DNA from: Hominisplanchenecus murintestinalis
GTDB taxonomy: Bacteria; Bacillota; Clostridia; Lachnospirales; Lachnospiraceae
Direction: 5' to 3'
Assembly (NCBI GenBank): GCA_004793585.1
Contig: SRZB01000004.1
Span: 62,001-126,000 of the forward strand
DNA: 64,000 nucleotides
Positions 8,995 to 17,181 of this stretch are shown here, one piece after another. Each line of letters opens with the position of its first letter. Position 1 is the stretch's first letter. The translations under genes were made by a program, and so were the position numbers. The notes beneath the pieces were generated by a model. It was given only the letters and a program-made list of their open reading frames with translations, was not told where the DNA came from and ran no database searches.

Positions 8995-10539
8995 TCACGC
9001 CTCCTTTCCTGGTTCGCTTATTCCTAAGAAATCCTGTGTCACATATTCAATCTCGATCCGGTCTCCCGGAAAGATATAGACCTTACTGATAAGCCTGTCA
9101 ATCAGGGCTTGCGTCAGTGTGTCGGCGCTGCCTACTTCCTGAACGATCTCACGCTGTTTCAGCTTTGCTTCATAATCGCTCTGTATCTGCCTGGTCTGTG
9201 CGGTAATGGCGGCATGGACATTCCTTGCCTGCACCAGATCCGCATCATATACCGCCTTGCGCTCCTGGTAGGTTTCCAGGTCAACCTCTCCAAGTGCATA
9301 CTGTTCATAAAGCTGCCGTTTGCTGTCCTGGATAGAGCGCAGCTTATCTTCATGCTCGGCCTGCTGGATCGTCTGCAAATTCAGCTTATCCTTGCTGCTG
9401 TCAATCCCCAGCGCCGGACACATCTGTGCCCGGATTGTTTCAAGGACCGCCTGCTCCAGATCAGCCATTTTCACCCTTACCCCATGGCAGGGAAGGGTTT
9501 CTGCCACTTCGGAGTGACGGCAGTAAAACCACGTTCCATTTCTAAGTGACATAGCATGGTCGCAACAGCCGCAGAATACTTTCCCGCGGAGAAGGTAGTC
9601 GCGCCGTTTTTTATTCGGAAGGGAGAAACGCCTGATCGAAGCGTTGGCTTTCTCAAACAGCTCCATGCTTACGATTGCCGGGTGGTGGTCCGGTATTTTG
9701 AACCATTCGCTTTCATCCTTTAGCTTCATGCGGCGGCTGCCGATTTCCTGTACCTTACGCTTGCCGATCACATAAGTGCCGATATACCGCTGATCCTCCA
9801 GCATCCGCAGGACTGTTGAGCTACTCCAGACGCCGTGTGTCCTGGACACATTATAGTGGTCTTTCCCTTTATCCCTCCGGTATTCCCCAGGGGTGGGGAT
9901 ATTCATGGCATACAGTTTCCGCGTGATCCCGGCGGCCGTATTGCCGTCAGCCGCCCATTCAAATATCTGCCGGACAATCCCTGCGACATCCCCGTCCGGC
10001 TCCATGCGCCCGTCTGCGCTCTTGCGGTAGCCATAGGGACAGATGACGCTCTGGTATTCGCCCCGGCGCATCTTTGCGTATTTGGCGCTTTTCGTTTTCA
10101 TGGACATATCCCGGCTGTAACATTCGCTGATAAGATACTTAAAGGCAACGTCAATCCCTCCGGTATCTCCTTTGAAATTGGCGGTGTCAAAATCATCACT
10201 GACCGAGATAAACCGGGTATGGTAGAGCGGGAACACCCGCTCAATGAAATAGCCGGTCTCAATGCTGTTACGGCCAAACCGGGAGAGGTCTTTTACGATG
10301 ATACAGTCGATCTTCCCGGCCTGGACCATCGTCAAAAGCTCCTGTACCGCAGGGCGCTCAAAATTCGTACCCGTATGGCCGTTATCAACAAATTCCAGCA
10401 CTTCGCCGTTATCCCATTCCGGCAGCGACATGGCCTTTTCCCGGAGGATCAGCTTTTGGTTGGGAATACTCAAACTCTCGGTCTTAAAGTCCTCCACGGA
10501 CAGACGGATATAAAGGGCGATCACATATTTTTTGTGCAT
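8995..10539 (-). CDS. Large serine recombinase 1 of a three-gene set
   Basis: 514-residue resolvase-type recombinase. The N-terminal catalytic domain starts YVIALYIRLSVED, with Ser in the RLS motif as nucleophile, and has VKDLSRFGRN further on. A recombinase domain follows (about 165-300), then a zinc-ribbon start FCGCCDHAMSL with later Cys residues, and a C-terminal coiled-coil rich in Gln and Glu. Its ATG lies inside the end of the upstream recombinase gene (19-base overlap), so the two are co-translated. It is the last gene of the left end of the element and probably acts in its excision or insertion. Confidence 0.9.
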   Translation of the reverse strand: MHKKYVIALYIRLSVEDFKTESLSIPNQKLILREKAMSLPEWDNGEVLEFVDNGHTGTNFERPAVQELLTMVQAGKIDCIIVKDLSRFGRNSIETGYFIERVFPLYHTRFISVSDDFDTANFKGDTGGIDVAFKYLISECYSRDMSMKTKSAKYAKMRRGEYQSVICPYGYRKSADGRMEPDGDVAGIVRQIFEWAADGNTAAGITRKLYAMNIPTPGEYRRDKGKDHYNVSRTHGVWSSSTVLRMLEDQRYIGTYVIGKRKVQEIGSRRMKLKDESEWFKIPDHHPAIVSMELFEKANASIRRFSLPNKKRRDYLLRGKVFCGCCDHAMSLRNGTWFYCRHSEVAETLPCHGVRVKMADLEQAVLETIRAQMCPALGIDSSKDKLNLQTIQQAEHEDKLRSIQDSKRQLYEQYALGEVDLETYQERKAVYDADLVQARNVHAAITAQTRQIQSDYEAKLKQREIVQEVGSADTLTQALIDRLISKVYIFPGDRIEIEYVTQDFLGISEPGKEA

Positions 10540-12173
10540 GGTTCCACCGCCTTTCCCTGGAATTCACTCTTGAAGCGGAAAGTTACATGGATATTCCGCT
10601 CATGGTCGATTTCGATCCGCTCAATCAGCCGGTCAATCAGTTCTGCCGTAAGCGCATGGTCTTGTGTCAGCGATTTCGCATCCTTTTCCATTGCCCGGTA
10701 GCGCACAAGCCGGCTGTCCAGGGCGTCCATATCTTTTTCAAGCGCCTCAATCTCGCCGGACAGTGTACGGATGGATTCCTCATAATCCGCTTTCAGCTCA
10801 AAGTATTCCTCGTTTGTTAAGATACCCTGGACGAAGTTCTCATACAGTCCGCGGATCAGCCGGCGTTTCTTTTCGGTTTCCTGCCGCCTGGCCGACATCT
10901 GGGTTTTCAGCCTGTCTTTGTCCTTTTTCTGTTTTGCCTCCAGCTGAAAGAGGGGGAGGGACATTCCCAGGGCAACAGACAGCTCTTTTTCCAGAATAGC
11001 TGTGACCGTGGCGATAAGCTCCGTTTCCTGCATCATCACGCCTTTACAGCTATCCTTTGCCACACGGCTGTTGGTGAGGCAGTGGAACCAGTAAACATCC
11101 GGCCCTTTCTTGCGCTCGGCGCGCTGCCGGTGGAGGCTCCTGCCGCAGTCGGCACAGAACACCTTCCCCTTGAAGATGTTTGGGGTGTAGGGCCGCTTTG
11201 GGACCGCCCGGCTTTCCTCACAGATTTGTTTCCGGTATTCCTGCACCGCTGTAAAGAGCTCATAACTGATGATTGGTTCATGGGTGCGTCTTGCAATAAT
11301 CAGGTTGTCCTCCCCGGCCTTAACCTGCTGATGGTCCACGATCTTTGTCTTTCCCTGCACCAGATCGCCGGTGTAGACCTCGCTTTCCAGAATCTTCATT
11401 ACGGTGCGTGTCTGCCATTTCCCGCTCCCGATCAGGCCAGGGCTGGTGATCTCCCCGGTGGATTTTTTGTAATGGCTGGGCGCTGTGATTCCCATTTCAT
11501 TCAGGTTGCGGACGATACGGTTCAGCGCCACATGCCCATGCGCCCACTCAAAAATCTGCCTTACGACAGGGGCGGTATCTTCATCGATCAGCAGTTTATG
11601 GCAGTTGTCCGGGTCTTTGCGGTAGCCGTAGGGCGCCCGTGCGCCGATATAATCGCCGTCTTTCATGGCCTGCCTTGCCTGGGCCTTGATCTTCCTGCCA
11701 ATGTCCAATGCGTAAGCCTCGTTTATCATATTTTTCAGGGGAAGCATAATACCGCTGTGGAGGCTGCCGGGGTCTGCCGTGTCAAACTGGTCCGTGACCG
11801 CAATAAAACGGACGTTGTGGGTATGGAAATACTGTTCGATATAATAACCGGTATCAATGGAATTCCGTCCCAACCGGGAGAGGTCCTTGACAATCACACA
11901 GTCAATATGGCCCGCCTCGATATCAGAAAGCATCTGCTGGAAACCGGGGCGGTGGAAGTTTGTACCCGTCGCCCCATTGTCGATATAGGTATCATAGACA
12001 ACGAAATCCGGTTTGTCCGCAAGGAAATCATTCAGCACCAACTTTTGGTTTTCTACGGAGCAGCCCCGCTTTTTATTATCCTCCACAGAAAGACGGATAT
12101 AGAGCGCCACATACACATATAAGGACGGGGCCGGCATGGGAGCCGCCGTCTGTTTCCTGCTCTTTCTTGCCAT
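10521..12173 (-). CDS. Large serine recombinase 2 of a three-gene set
   Basis: 550 residues with the same layout: catalytic domain beginning VALYIRLSVEDNKKRG after a basic leader, VKDLSRLGRNSIDTGYY, a recombinase domain, the zinc ribbon FCADCGRSLHRQ with a second Cys pair (WFHC, SCKG), and a long coiled-coil (about 420-500). Its ATG directly abuts the stop of recombinase 3 (TAAATG). All three are therefore probably made from one message starting near 13802. Sequence differences from genes 1 and 3 are large, so these are not recent duplicates. Confidence 0.9.
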   Translation of the reverse strand: MARKSRKQTAAPMPAPSLYVYVALYIRLSVEDNKKRGCSVENQKLVLNDFLADKPDFVVYDTYIDNGATGTNFHRPGFQQMLSDIEAGHIDCVIVKDLSRLGRNSIDTGYYIEQYFHTHNVRFIAVTDQFDTADPGSLHSGIMLPLKNMINEAYALDIGRKIKAQARQAMKDGDYIGARAPYGYRKDPDNCHKLLIDEDTAPVVRQIFEWAHGHVALNRIVRNLNEMGITAPSHYKKSTGEITSPGLIGSGKWQTRTVMKILESEVYTGDLVQGKTKIVDHQQVKAGEDNLIIARRTHEPIISYELFTAVQEYRKQICEESRAVPKRPYTPNIFKGKVFCADCGRSLHRQRAERKKGPDVYWFHCLTNSRVAKDSCKGVMMQETELIATVTAILEKELSVALGMSLPLFQLEAKQKKDKDRLKTQMSARRQETEKKRRLIRGLYENFVQGILTNEEYFELKADYEESIRTLSGEIEALEKDMDALDSRLVRYRAMEKDAKSLTQDHALTAELIDRLIERIEIDHERNIHVTFRFKSEFQGKAVEPCTKNM

Positions 12174-13802
12174 TTAGCCCACCTTCCTTTCTTTGCCCTG
12201 TACGGCAATCTGTTCCGCCAGGGAGACCGCCTTCTGGTATTCATCCTGGTAATTAAATTCAATGTGCAGCTCGTCTTTCCCCATTACCCGTATGCTGCGG
12301 ATAAGCTGCATGACCGCCCTCCGGTCAATTTCCTCCATCGTGGAGAATTGCATAAAGTGGTTGATCCAGCGGTTCCGCTCGCTGCGGTTCTCCAGTACGT
12401 CCGTCAGCTTTTCGTTCCACTCGGCAACCGCTTTCTGCAGCAGTTCAATATCCGCATTGTATTTCCGCTTATAGGAGAGGAATTCTTCTTTGGTGAGAAT
12501 CCCGCTCACCAGGTTTTCATAGAGTTTTGCCTTGAAACCCTCAACCTGCGCCATACGTTTCTCATTTGCTTTGATCTGCCCGGCGTATTCCAGGGCCAGT
12601 TCCCGGTTGATCCGCTCCTGGCTGATACTGGACAGCAGCGCATCCAGGGAAGCCACATTTTCAATATGCCCTTTCAGGCTGCCCTGCACGCACTCGATCA
12701 GGTCGGACTCTTTCAGCATGACGGAAGATTTACACCCGTTCTTTTTGCCGGTAGGACAATAATAGTAGTGGTATTCCTTATCCTTATAGCGGTTGGTCTT
12801 GCGTGTCATACGGCAGCCGCAGCAGCCACAGATTAAAATGCCGGAGAACAGGTAGACTTTATCCGATTTTGGGGAGGTTCTGGTATCAATCCTGCGGAGG
12901 CGCTGTACCAGGTCAAAATCATGTTTCTGGATGATCGCCTCATGGGTACCCTCTACACGGACCCATTCAGAGGAAGGTCTGTCCTCACGCTCTTTCAGCT
13001 TGAAGTGGGGCGTGGTCTGTTTTCCCTGCACCAGCGTTCCGGTATAGGTTTCATCCTGCAAAATGCGAATGATCGTTGTGGCAGACCATTTACAATCTTT
13101 ACGGTCCGTATAGCCGCCTTTGGCGTGGGGCATCCCATTGTTGCGCTTATAAGCCAACGGTGAGAGAATGCCCATGCGGTTCAGCTCGTCCGCAATATGG
13201 GAAGCACTGAACCCCTCCAGCCGCTTTCTGAAAATATCCCGCACTACATTGGCAGCGTACCCGTCAACCTCCAGGCTCTTGTGTTTGTCGCCAGCTTTGA
13301 TATAGCCGTAGATGGTAAAGGCTCCTACAAAATCCCCGCTGCGCCGCTTTACTTCCAGGGCGCTCCGGGTCTTAACAGAAATGTCCCGGCTGTATGCCTC
13401 GTTCATAATGTTTTTTACCGATACGGTAAGGTCATCGGCGGCATCATTCTCCGTGTCCACGTTATCATTGATGGCGATAAAGCGGACGCCGTAGGCCGGA
13501 AATACCCGGCGCATATAGCGTCCGGTCTCTATGTACTCACGCCCCAGGCGGGAGAGGTCCTTGACGATCACACAGTTGGCCTCGCCCTGCTCGATCATCC
13601 GCATCATTTCCTGGAATGCCGGGCGGTCAAAGAGAACCCCGCTGTAACCGTCGTCAATCTTTTCTGCCACGACTTCAATCTCCGGGTGCCGGGCAATGTA
13701 ATCATCGATCAGCCGCCGTTGGTTGGCAACGCTGTCGCTTTCCACCGTCTTATCATCGGTATAAGAAAGACGGATGTACTTAATGGCTTTATAAACCTGC
13801 AT
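12174..13802 (-). CDS. Large serine recombinase 3 of a three-gene set
   Basis: The start is the ATG at 13802, preceded by AAAGGAG, giving 542 residues; an in-frame upstream extension to 13871 lacks a ribosome site. It has catalytic Ser in AIKYIRLSYTDD, the VKDLSRLGREY motif, a recombinase domain, the zinc ribbon ICGCCGCRMTRK with a second CPTGKKNGC pair, and a C-terminal coiled-coil. First gene of the recombinase operon. Elements with several large serine recombinases usually need more than one for recombination or directionality; which ones are active cannot be seen here. Confidence 0.9.
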   Translation of the reverse strand: MQVYKAIKYIRLSYTDDKTVESDSVANQRRLIDDYIARHPEIEVVAEKIDDGYSGVLFDRPAFQEMMRMIEQGEANCVIVKDLSRLGREYIETGRYMRRVFPAYGVRFIAINDNVDTENDAADDLTVSVKNIMNEAYSRDISVKTRSALEVKRRSGDFVGAFTIYGYIKAGDKHKSLEVDGYAANVVRDIFRKRLEGFSASHIADELNRMGILSPLAYKRNNGMPHAKGGYTDRKDCKWSATTIIRILQDETYTGTLVQGKQTTPHFKLKEREDRPSSEWVRVEGTHEAIIQKHDFDLVQRLRRIDTRTSPKSDKVYLFSGILICGCCGCRMTRKTNRYKDKEYHYYYCPTGKKNGCKSSVMLKESDLIECVQGSLKGHIENVASLDALLSSISQERINRELALEYAGQIKANEKRMAQVEGFKAKLYENLVSGILTKEEFLSYKRKYNADIELLQKAVAEWNEKLTDVLENRSERNRWINHFMQFSTMEEIDRRAVMQLIRSIRVMGKDELHIEFNYQDEYQKAVSLAEQIAVQGKERKVG

Positions 13803-13940
13803 AAAAAAACACTCCTTTCGTTGCGCAGAAAAATCCCCGCAATCCAAGAAGTGTGGCTGTGCCGTATTCAATTCCTTTTCCAGTTCTTATTGTACCACGC
13901 CCCTGCGGGAAAGTCAGCCCTTTTCCTAAAATAATCCGGC

Positions 13941-14156
13941 TCACCGTAAGATTCCCTTGATACATTCTTCCAGGGTGGCGCCGCCTGCGGCAAAGCTGGC
14001 CTGTACGGTGAACCGCCCGCATTTGAAGCGGTAAGGGTCTTTGATCTGCCGTACAAATTCGGCGATCCGTTCCTCACGGGAAAGCTCCTTATCAACGGCA
14101 ACCTCCCGGATGTCCACCAGTGCGCCGGTTCTGCCGGCAACAACCGTATTTTCCAT
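13941..14156 (-). CDS. Small DUF6870-like element protein
   Basis: 71 residues from the ATG at 14156, preceded by AGGAAGGAG; a longer reading from 14198 lacks a ribosome site. It begins MENTVVAGRTGALVD and contains REERIAEFVRQIKDPYRFKCG, followed by a Cys near the end. This is a pattern I know from small proteins encoded next to recombinases in Firmicute elements (DUF6870). Function is unknown. It is co-directional with, and upstream of, the three recombinases. Confidence 0.7.
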   Translation of the reverse strand: MENTVVAGRTGALVDIREVAVDKELSREERIAEFVRQIKDPYRFKCGRFTVQASFAAGGATLEECIKGILR

Positions 14157-14762
14157 AATACCAACTCCTTCCTGAAAATTTCTGGCTATCGAAACCACAT
14201 GAATAAGTCGGGCCTGCGCTCATACACTCACAGACCCGGCCCATTGTATCTGATTTCGATCAGCTGCCGTATTTGCCACGCCCCCCGGCAGGCCCTGAAC
14301 GAACAGGGCAGGGCTGTTACAGGCTGCGGATAGCGTTGCCGCATCATAGCCCCGCATACGCCGCCGCTTTGCCAGAGCAGGCGCACGCCGCAGGAACTCT
14401 CCCCAAGTCTTTAGGGAGCCGTGAGGAAGTACCATTATGATCTGTGCCGTTGTCGCGTCCGGCCTGCCACAGCCGGTTTCGTGGGTTGCGTTTACCGCTC
14501 GGACAGCCTGGATTCATCACCTCCTTAGGCCGCCTGTCACCGCGCCGCCCCATCTGCCGCTCGGAACACAGAATGAAGTACCTGTAACAGCGTGTATTCG
14601 GTTGTCAAGGAGCAAGCGAGGGGCGTGGCAGTTATGACAGTTTTTCAGTTGGGGCGGGCCGGAGCATATGCTGTACGGCCACACCCGCCAGGCTTGTCCT
14701 GCCGGATAAATATGTCCCTCTATTATTCATTTCATTTTTGAGGGTTATTTTCGGGGGCAGGA
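14157..14762. other. GC-rich stretch with no firm gene between the DUF6870-like gene and the sigma gene
   Basis: About 600 bases, richer in G and C than the neighbours, with many short inverted repeats, for example AGGGAG/CTCCCC near 14400 and GGCCTGCC/GGCCGCC near 14460-14530. The only coding signal I can support is the short minus-strand frame listed separately (14344-14517). I cannot match the stretch to a known RNA family. It may be a leader or structured RNA of the recombinase operon. Confidence 0.35.
14344..14517 (-). CDS. Possible 57-residue small protein with an excellent ribosome site
   Basis: The minus strand reads TAAGGAGGTGATGA directly before an ATG, close to an ideal ribosome site. 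The frame (MNPGCPSGKRNPRNRLWQAG and onward) is basic, with Cys residues and no hydrophobic segment. The composition could be a by-product of GC-rich structured DNA. The only reason to list it is the strength of the ribosome site; function unknown. Confidence 0.35.
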   Translation of the reverse strand: MNPGCPSGKRNPRNRLWQAGRDNGTDHNGTSSRLPKDLGRVPAACACSGKAAAYAGL

Positions 14763-15182
14763 TTAAATTTCTTCCAGAATTTTTTTCAGGCGTCGGAGCC
14801 CGCGCTGGATTCCTTCATGCACGGAGCTTACCGCCGAGTGTTCGCTTTTGGCAATTTCCGAAAGGCTCATGCCAAGCAGATAGTGCGAGCATATCCGGTT
14901 TCGCTGCTTTTCAGGCAACAGGGAAATAGCCCGGTAGAGCCTCGCATGTTCTTCCTCCTGGACCAAGACATCTTCCGGTGCCAGCATAATCACAAGGGCG
15001 TCCCGTTCAACATTCTTGTCATAGTCCAGAGAAAAATATGCCTTATGCCGATATGTACGCAGGAAATGGGCCGCCTCGCTTAATTTATATTCCCGGAGCA
15101 GGTCGGCCACCTCGTCCGGCACTTCAACAACAGTATCTTTCGTATAAAACGGGTAATAGTCCCGCAAGTTAATTTCTTTCAT
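14763..15182 (-). CDS. Small sigma-70-like factor (region 4) of a mobile element
   Basis: The start is the ATG at 15182, with GGAGG eight bases upstream; an upstream extension to 15557 is not supported. The product is 139 residues. The C-terminal half is a sigma region 4 helix-turn-helix (AISLLPEKQRNRICSHYLLGMSLSEIAKSEHSAVSSVHEGI). The N-terminal half, beginning MKEINLRDYYPFY, is typical of the sigma-like regulators in Clostridia conjugative elements and replaces a clear region 2. It is the first gene upstream of the DUF6870-like gene and the recombinases, and probably controls element genes. Confidence 0.82.
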   Translation of the reverse strand: MKEINLRDYYPFYTKDTVVEVPDEVADLLREYKLSEAAHFLRTYRHKAYFSLDYDKNVERDALVIMLAPEDVLVQEEEHARLYRAISLLPEKQRNRICSHYLLGMSLSEIAKSEHSAVSSVHEGIQRGLRRLKKILEEI

Positions 15183-15403
15183 GGGTAATTCCTCCAATTT
15201 CGATTTCTTTAGTTGATAGGCAAAATCGAAATCAGAAGGTGGAGAGCGACACCCCGGACTATCACCTGCAACAGAGGCAGCAGGAAAGTTTGTCTGTTTT
15301 GTAGATAAGAAAAGAGCGCGTACCCGTTTTGTTACAGGCGCGCGCTTAATGGAACATTTTGCTGATTGCTGGGAGAAAAAATAAAAATATGTCGATACAA
15401 AAA

Positions 15404-15430
15404 GTGCCGCAGCTTTTTGAACTGCGGCAC
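15404..15430 (-). terminator. Terminator of the winged-helix regulator gene
   Basis: GTGCCGCAG pairs perfectly with CTGCGGCAC (9-bp arms) around a nine-base loop. On the minus strand it is followed by TTTTTG, as expected for an intrinsic terminator of the gene ending at 15650. Confidence 0.7.
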
Positions 15431-15499
15431 TAAAATATATTTGGCTATTTTTTTGTCGTTTCCTGTGAAAATATAGGACTTTTCTAATGTGCATGTCTG

Positions 15500-15576
15500 C
15501 CCCCATATCTGGGGGAGTATAAATGGATTTGTCACTATACTTTGATATATCCCCCAACCTGTTACATGGGGGATAT
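15500..15576. repeat. Two C5/G5 palindromes in the 15183-15649 gap
   Basis: CCCCCATATCTGGGGG (15500-15515) and the pair ATATCCCCC (15547-15555) / GGGGGATAT (15568-15576) lie in tandem. They sit in the 467-base gap between the sigma gene and the winged-helix gene. They look like regulator sites or small hairpins. The rest of the gap holds the terminator at 15404 and a GC-rich inverted repeat near 15316-15345. Confidence 0.45.
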
Positions 15577-15649
15577 TATACAGGGGCATATTCGCTTTTT
15601 ATCGCCAGCCTTTCCCGGTAATGTCCTAAAAATGCCCTAAATTTATCTG

Positions 15650-16141
15650 TCATATTCCAGCATCGAATTTATAACCGACGCCTCGCACACTGATAACATA
15701 TTCAGGTGCTTCAGGTGCAATTTGAAGTTTCTGGCGAAGGCGGCTCAACAGATTATGGATTGTTTTTGGTGTAACGTCAATATATTCTTCGCCCCAAACA
15801 TGGTAAGCTATAGTCTCAAAGGTCAATACCCGTTTCTTGTTGACAATCAGTAAGTGGAGTGCATCGAATTCTTTAGCTGTTAATTCTATCTCCTGACTGC
15901 CGACACACACCGTTCTTTCTTCCAGGCAAAAATACAGATCACCTTCCCGGATTTCCAATAATGGTTGAACTGAACCATTCTGGAAACCGTGACATTTAGA
16001 AACAGTACATAGGAAAATATCGGGAAAATCACTCAGATTTTCTCTATTAAGAATATACTGCAATAAATCTTTCTGCTGCTCTGTATCAAGCAAAGCAAAC
16101 AATTTTTCTCCAATTTGTCTGCCGGATTCAGATATATCCAA
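15650..16141 (-). CDS. Receiver-less OmpR/PhoB-type winged-helix protein, 5' end frameshifted
   Basis: 163 residues from a TTG at 16141. Residues 85-163 are a complete OmpR-type winged helix (IELTAKEFDALHLLIVNKKRVLTFE, then TPKTIHNLLSRLRQKL and VRGVGYKFDAG). The first 80 residues are not a receiver domain and contain no phosphoacceptor. The best start is instead the ATG at 16158, seven bases after GGAGG, but that frame stops after three codons (ATGGGAAATTAG). One extra A in the AAA run would give MGKLAVLDISES and join the main frame. A homologous fragment at 45179-45241 begins MGHFAVFDLTES, which supports this. It may still be made from the TTG. It lies 61 bases downstream of the double-receiver gene and probably works with it. 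Confidence 0.75.
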   Translation of the reverse strand: MDISESGRQIGEKLFALLDTEQQKDLLQYILNRENLSDFPDIFLCTVSKCHGFQNGSVQPLLEIREGDLYFCLEERTVCVGSQEIELTAKEFDALHLLIVNKKRVLTFETIAYHVWGEEYIDVTPKTIHNLLSRLRQKLQIAPEAPEYVISVRGVGYKFDAGI

Positions 16142-16202
16142 TACGGCTAATTTCCCATGTCACCACCTCCTTCAAATCAACTTTATTTCAAGATTTTTAC
16201 CA

Positions 16203-16982
16203 TTATTTTGAATCTTCAACAAAATACATAATTCTCCGTATCAGCTCCGGAATATTGACCGGGGACATGAAATAGTCATTGATACCCTCATGCCGGTATT
16301 CATATTCCGTGGCAGGGTCGCTGTTCTCGGTAAGGATAAAGAACGGCAGAAGCCGGACAGGGGGATTCTTCATTTGGAACATCCCCGCCACCCGTCGCAG
16401 CGTATGAAACAGCTCCATTGCTGTGCCGTCCGGCAGTTCCAGATCGCACAAGATCAGTTCTATTTCTTCATCCTCAAAAATCCGACACTTGGCGTCTGCT
16501 ATCGAGGAAACCAGAATCAGGTCAAGGCCCTTTTGCAGCATAGCAGCCCGCAGCACTCCGGCGCTGGTATCTTCCGCATGGACAAAGAGCAGCTTATGAA
16601 AAGTTGAATCTGGTTCGCCGGATAACTGCCGGTAGGCGTATTCCACCAGCTTATCTTGCAGCAGCAGTCCTTTCATTTTGTCCATGCACAGCGTCGCGCC
16701 CCGGCGCATAGCCTCTTGTTCGTAGTCGTCCTTGTCATGGCAGGACGCCAGAATAAAAGGCAGCTCCTTATCTGCGGCCCGCACCTCGTTCAGAAAGTCC
16801 ATGCCGGAACCATCCGGCAGATCGAGATTACAGCAGACCACCAGCGGCATTTCCTCTTGGATGGCGGCCCGCGCTTCTTTCAGTGTACAAGCCGTTTTCA
16901 CCGGGTAGCCCCGGTGCTGTAAGTATTTTTGCAGACACCATGTATAGGTGTCGCTGTCGTCGATCAGCAGTATCTTTTTCAT
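16203..16982 (-). CDS. Double-receiver response regulator without an output domain
   Basis: 259 residues made of two receiver (REC) domains, about 1-118 and 128-256, and nothing else. The first has the acidic pair in LLIDDSD (Asp8, Asp9) and a conserved-type Lys (CMDKMKG), but Asn52 sits where the phosphoacceptor Asp should be (CCNLDLPDG). The second has the phosphoacceptor Asp180 (ILCDLELPDG) but lacks the acidic pair (FVHAEDTS) and has Ser in place of the conserved Lys (YFMSPV). Each domain is therefore half-degenerate. With the adjacent winged-helix gene it looks like a response regulator split into two proteins. Its promoter carries the same compound operator as the ABC operons. No kinase is adjacent. 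Confidence 0.85.
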   Translation of the reverse strand: MKKILLIDDSDTYTWCLQKYLQHRGYPVKTACTLKEARAAIQEEMPLVVCCNLDLPDGSGMDFLNEVRAADKELPFILASCHDKDDYEQEAMRRGATLCMDKMKGLLLQDKLVEYAYRQLSGEPDSTFHKLLFVHAEDTSAGVLRAAMLQKGLDLILVSSIADAKCRIFEDEEIELILCDLELPDGTAMELFHTLRRVAGMFQMKNPPVRLLPFFILTENSDPATEYEYRHEGINDYFMSPVNIPELIRRIMYFVEDSK

Positions 16983-17025
16983 GTGTCCTCACCCCCAATA
17001 TTGATTTACTACAAGCATAAACTAC

Positions 17026-17102
17026 AAATGTTACACAAATGTCCGAGGTGTCTTTGATTTCGACAGAAAAACAGGCTGAATTGTTACAAAGCTCGGACAT
17101 TT
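17026..17102 (-). promoter_or_regulatory. Compound operator upstream of the double-receiver gene
   Basis: AAATGTTACA (17026-17035) and AAATGTCCG (17037-17045) on the left; ATTGTTACA (17080-17088) and CGGACATTT (17094-17102) on the right. The same elements occur before the genes starting at 23756, 37833 and 42215, with the same five-base gap between TTACA and CGGACATTT in every copy that has the right half. Confidence 0.7.
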
Positions 17103-17126
17103 CAAAATATTTTGTCAAGGGATAGC

Positions 17127-17167
17127 AAAAATCAGTGGAGCAGCTAATGAACCGCTCCACTGATTTT
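17127..17167 (-). terminator. Terminator of the methyltransferase gene
   Basis: AAAATCAGTGGAGC pairs with GCTCCACTGATTTT around a 12-base loop. On the minus strand it lies 14 bases after the methyltransferase stop and ends in a T-run. Confidence 0.8.
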
Positions 17168-17181
17168 CCCAAACGTCCAAT

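Noticed and set aside
9835..10701. Long plus-strand open frame (288 codons) opposite the first recombinases
   Set aside because: It is antisense to two overlapping recombinase genes with full catalytic domains. It has no ribosome site, and its protein lacks any recognisable motif.
11082..12122. 346-codon plus-strand open frame
   Set aside because: Shadow of recombinase 2 on the opposite strand; composition mirrors the real gene and no start signal is present.
16990..17102. The compound operator read as a transposon end or MITE
   Set aside because: The copies have no target duplications and always sit at the same distance class upstream of minus-strand genes, which fits regulation better than mobility.
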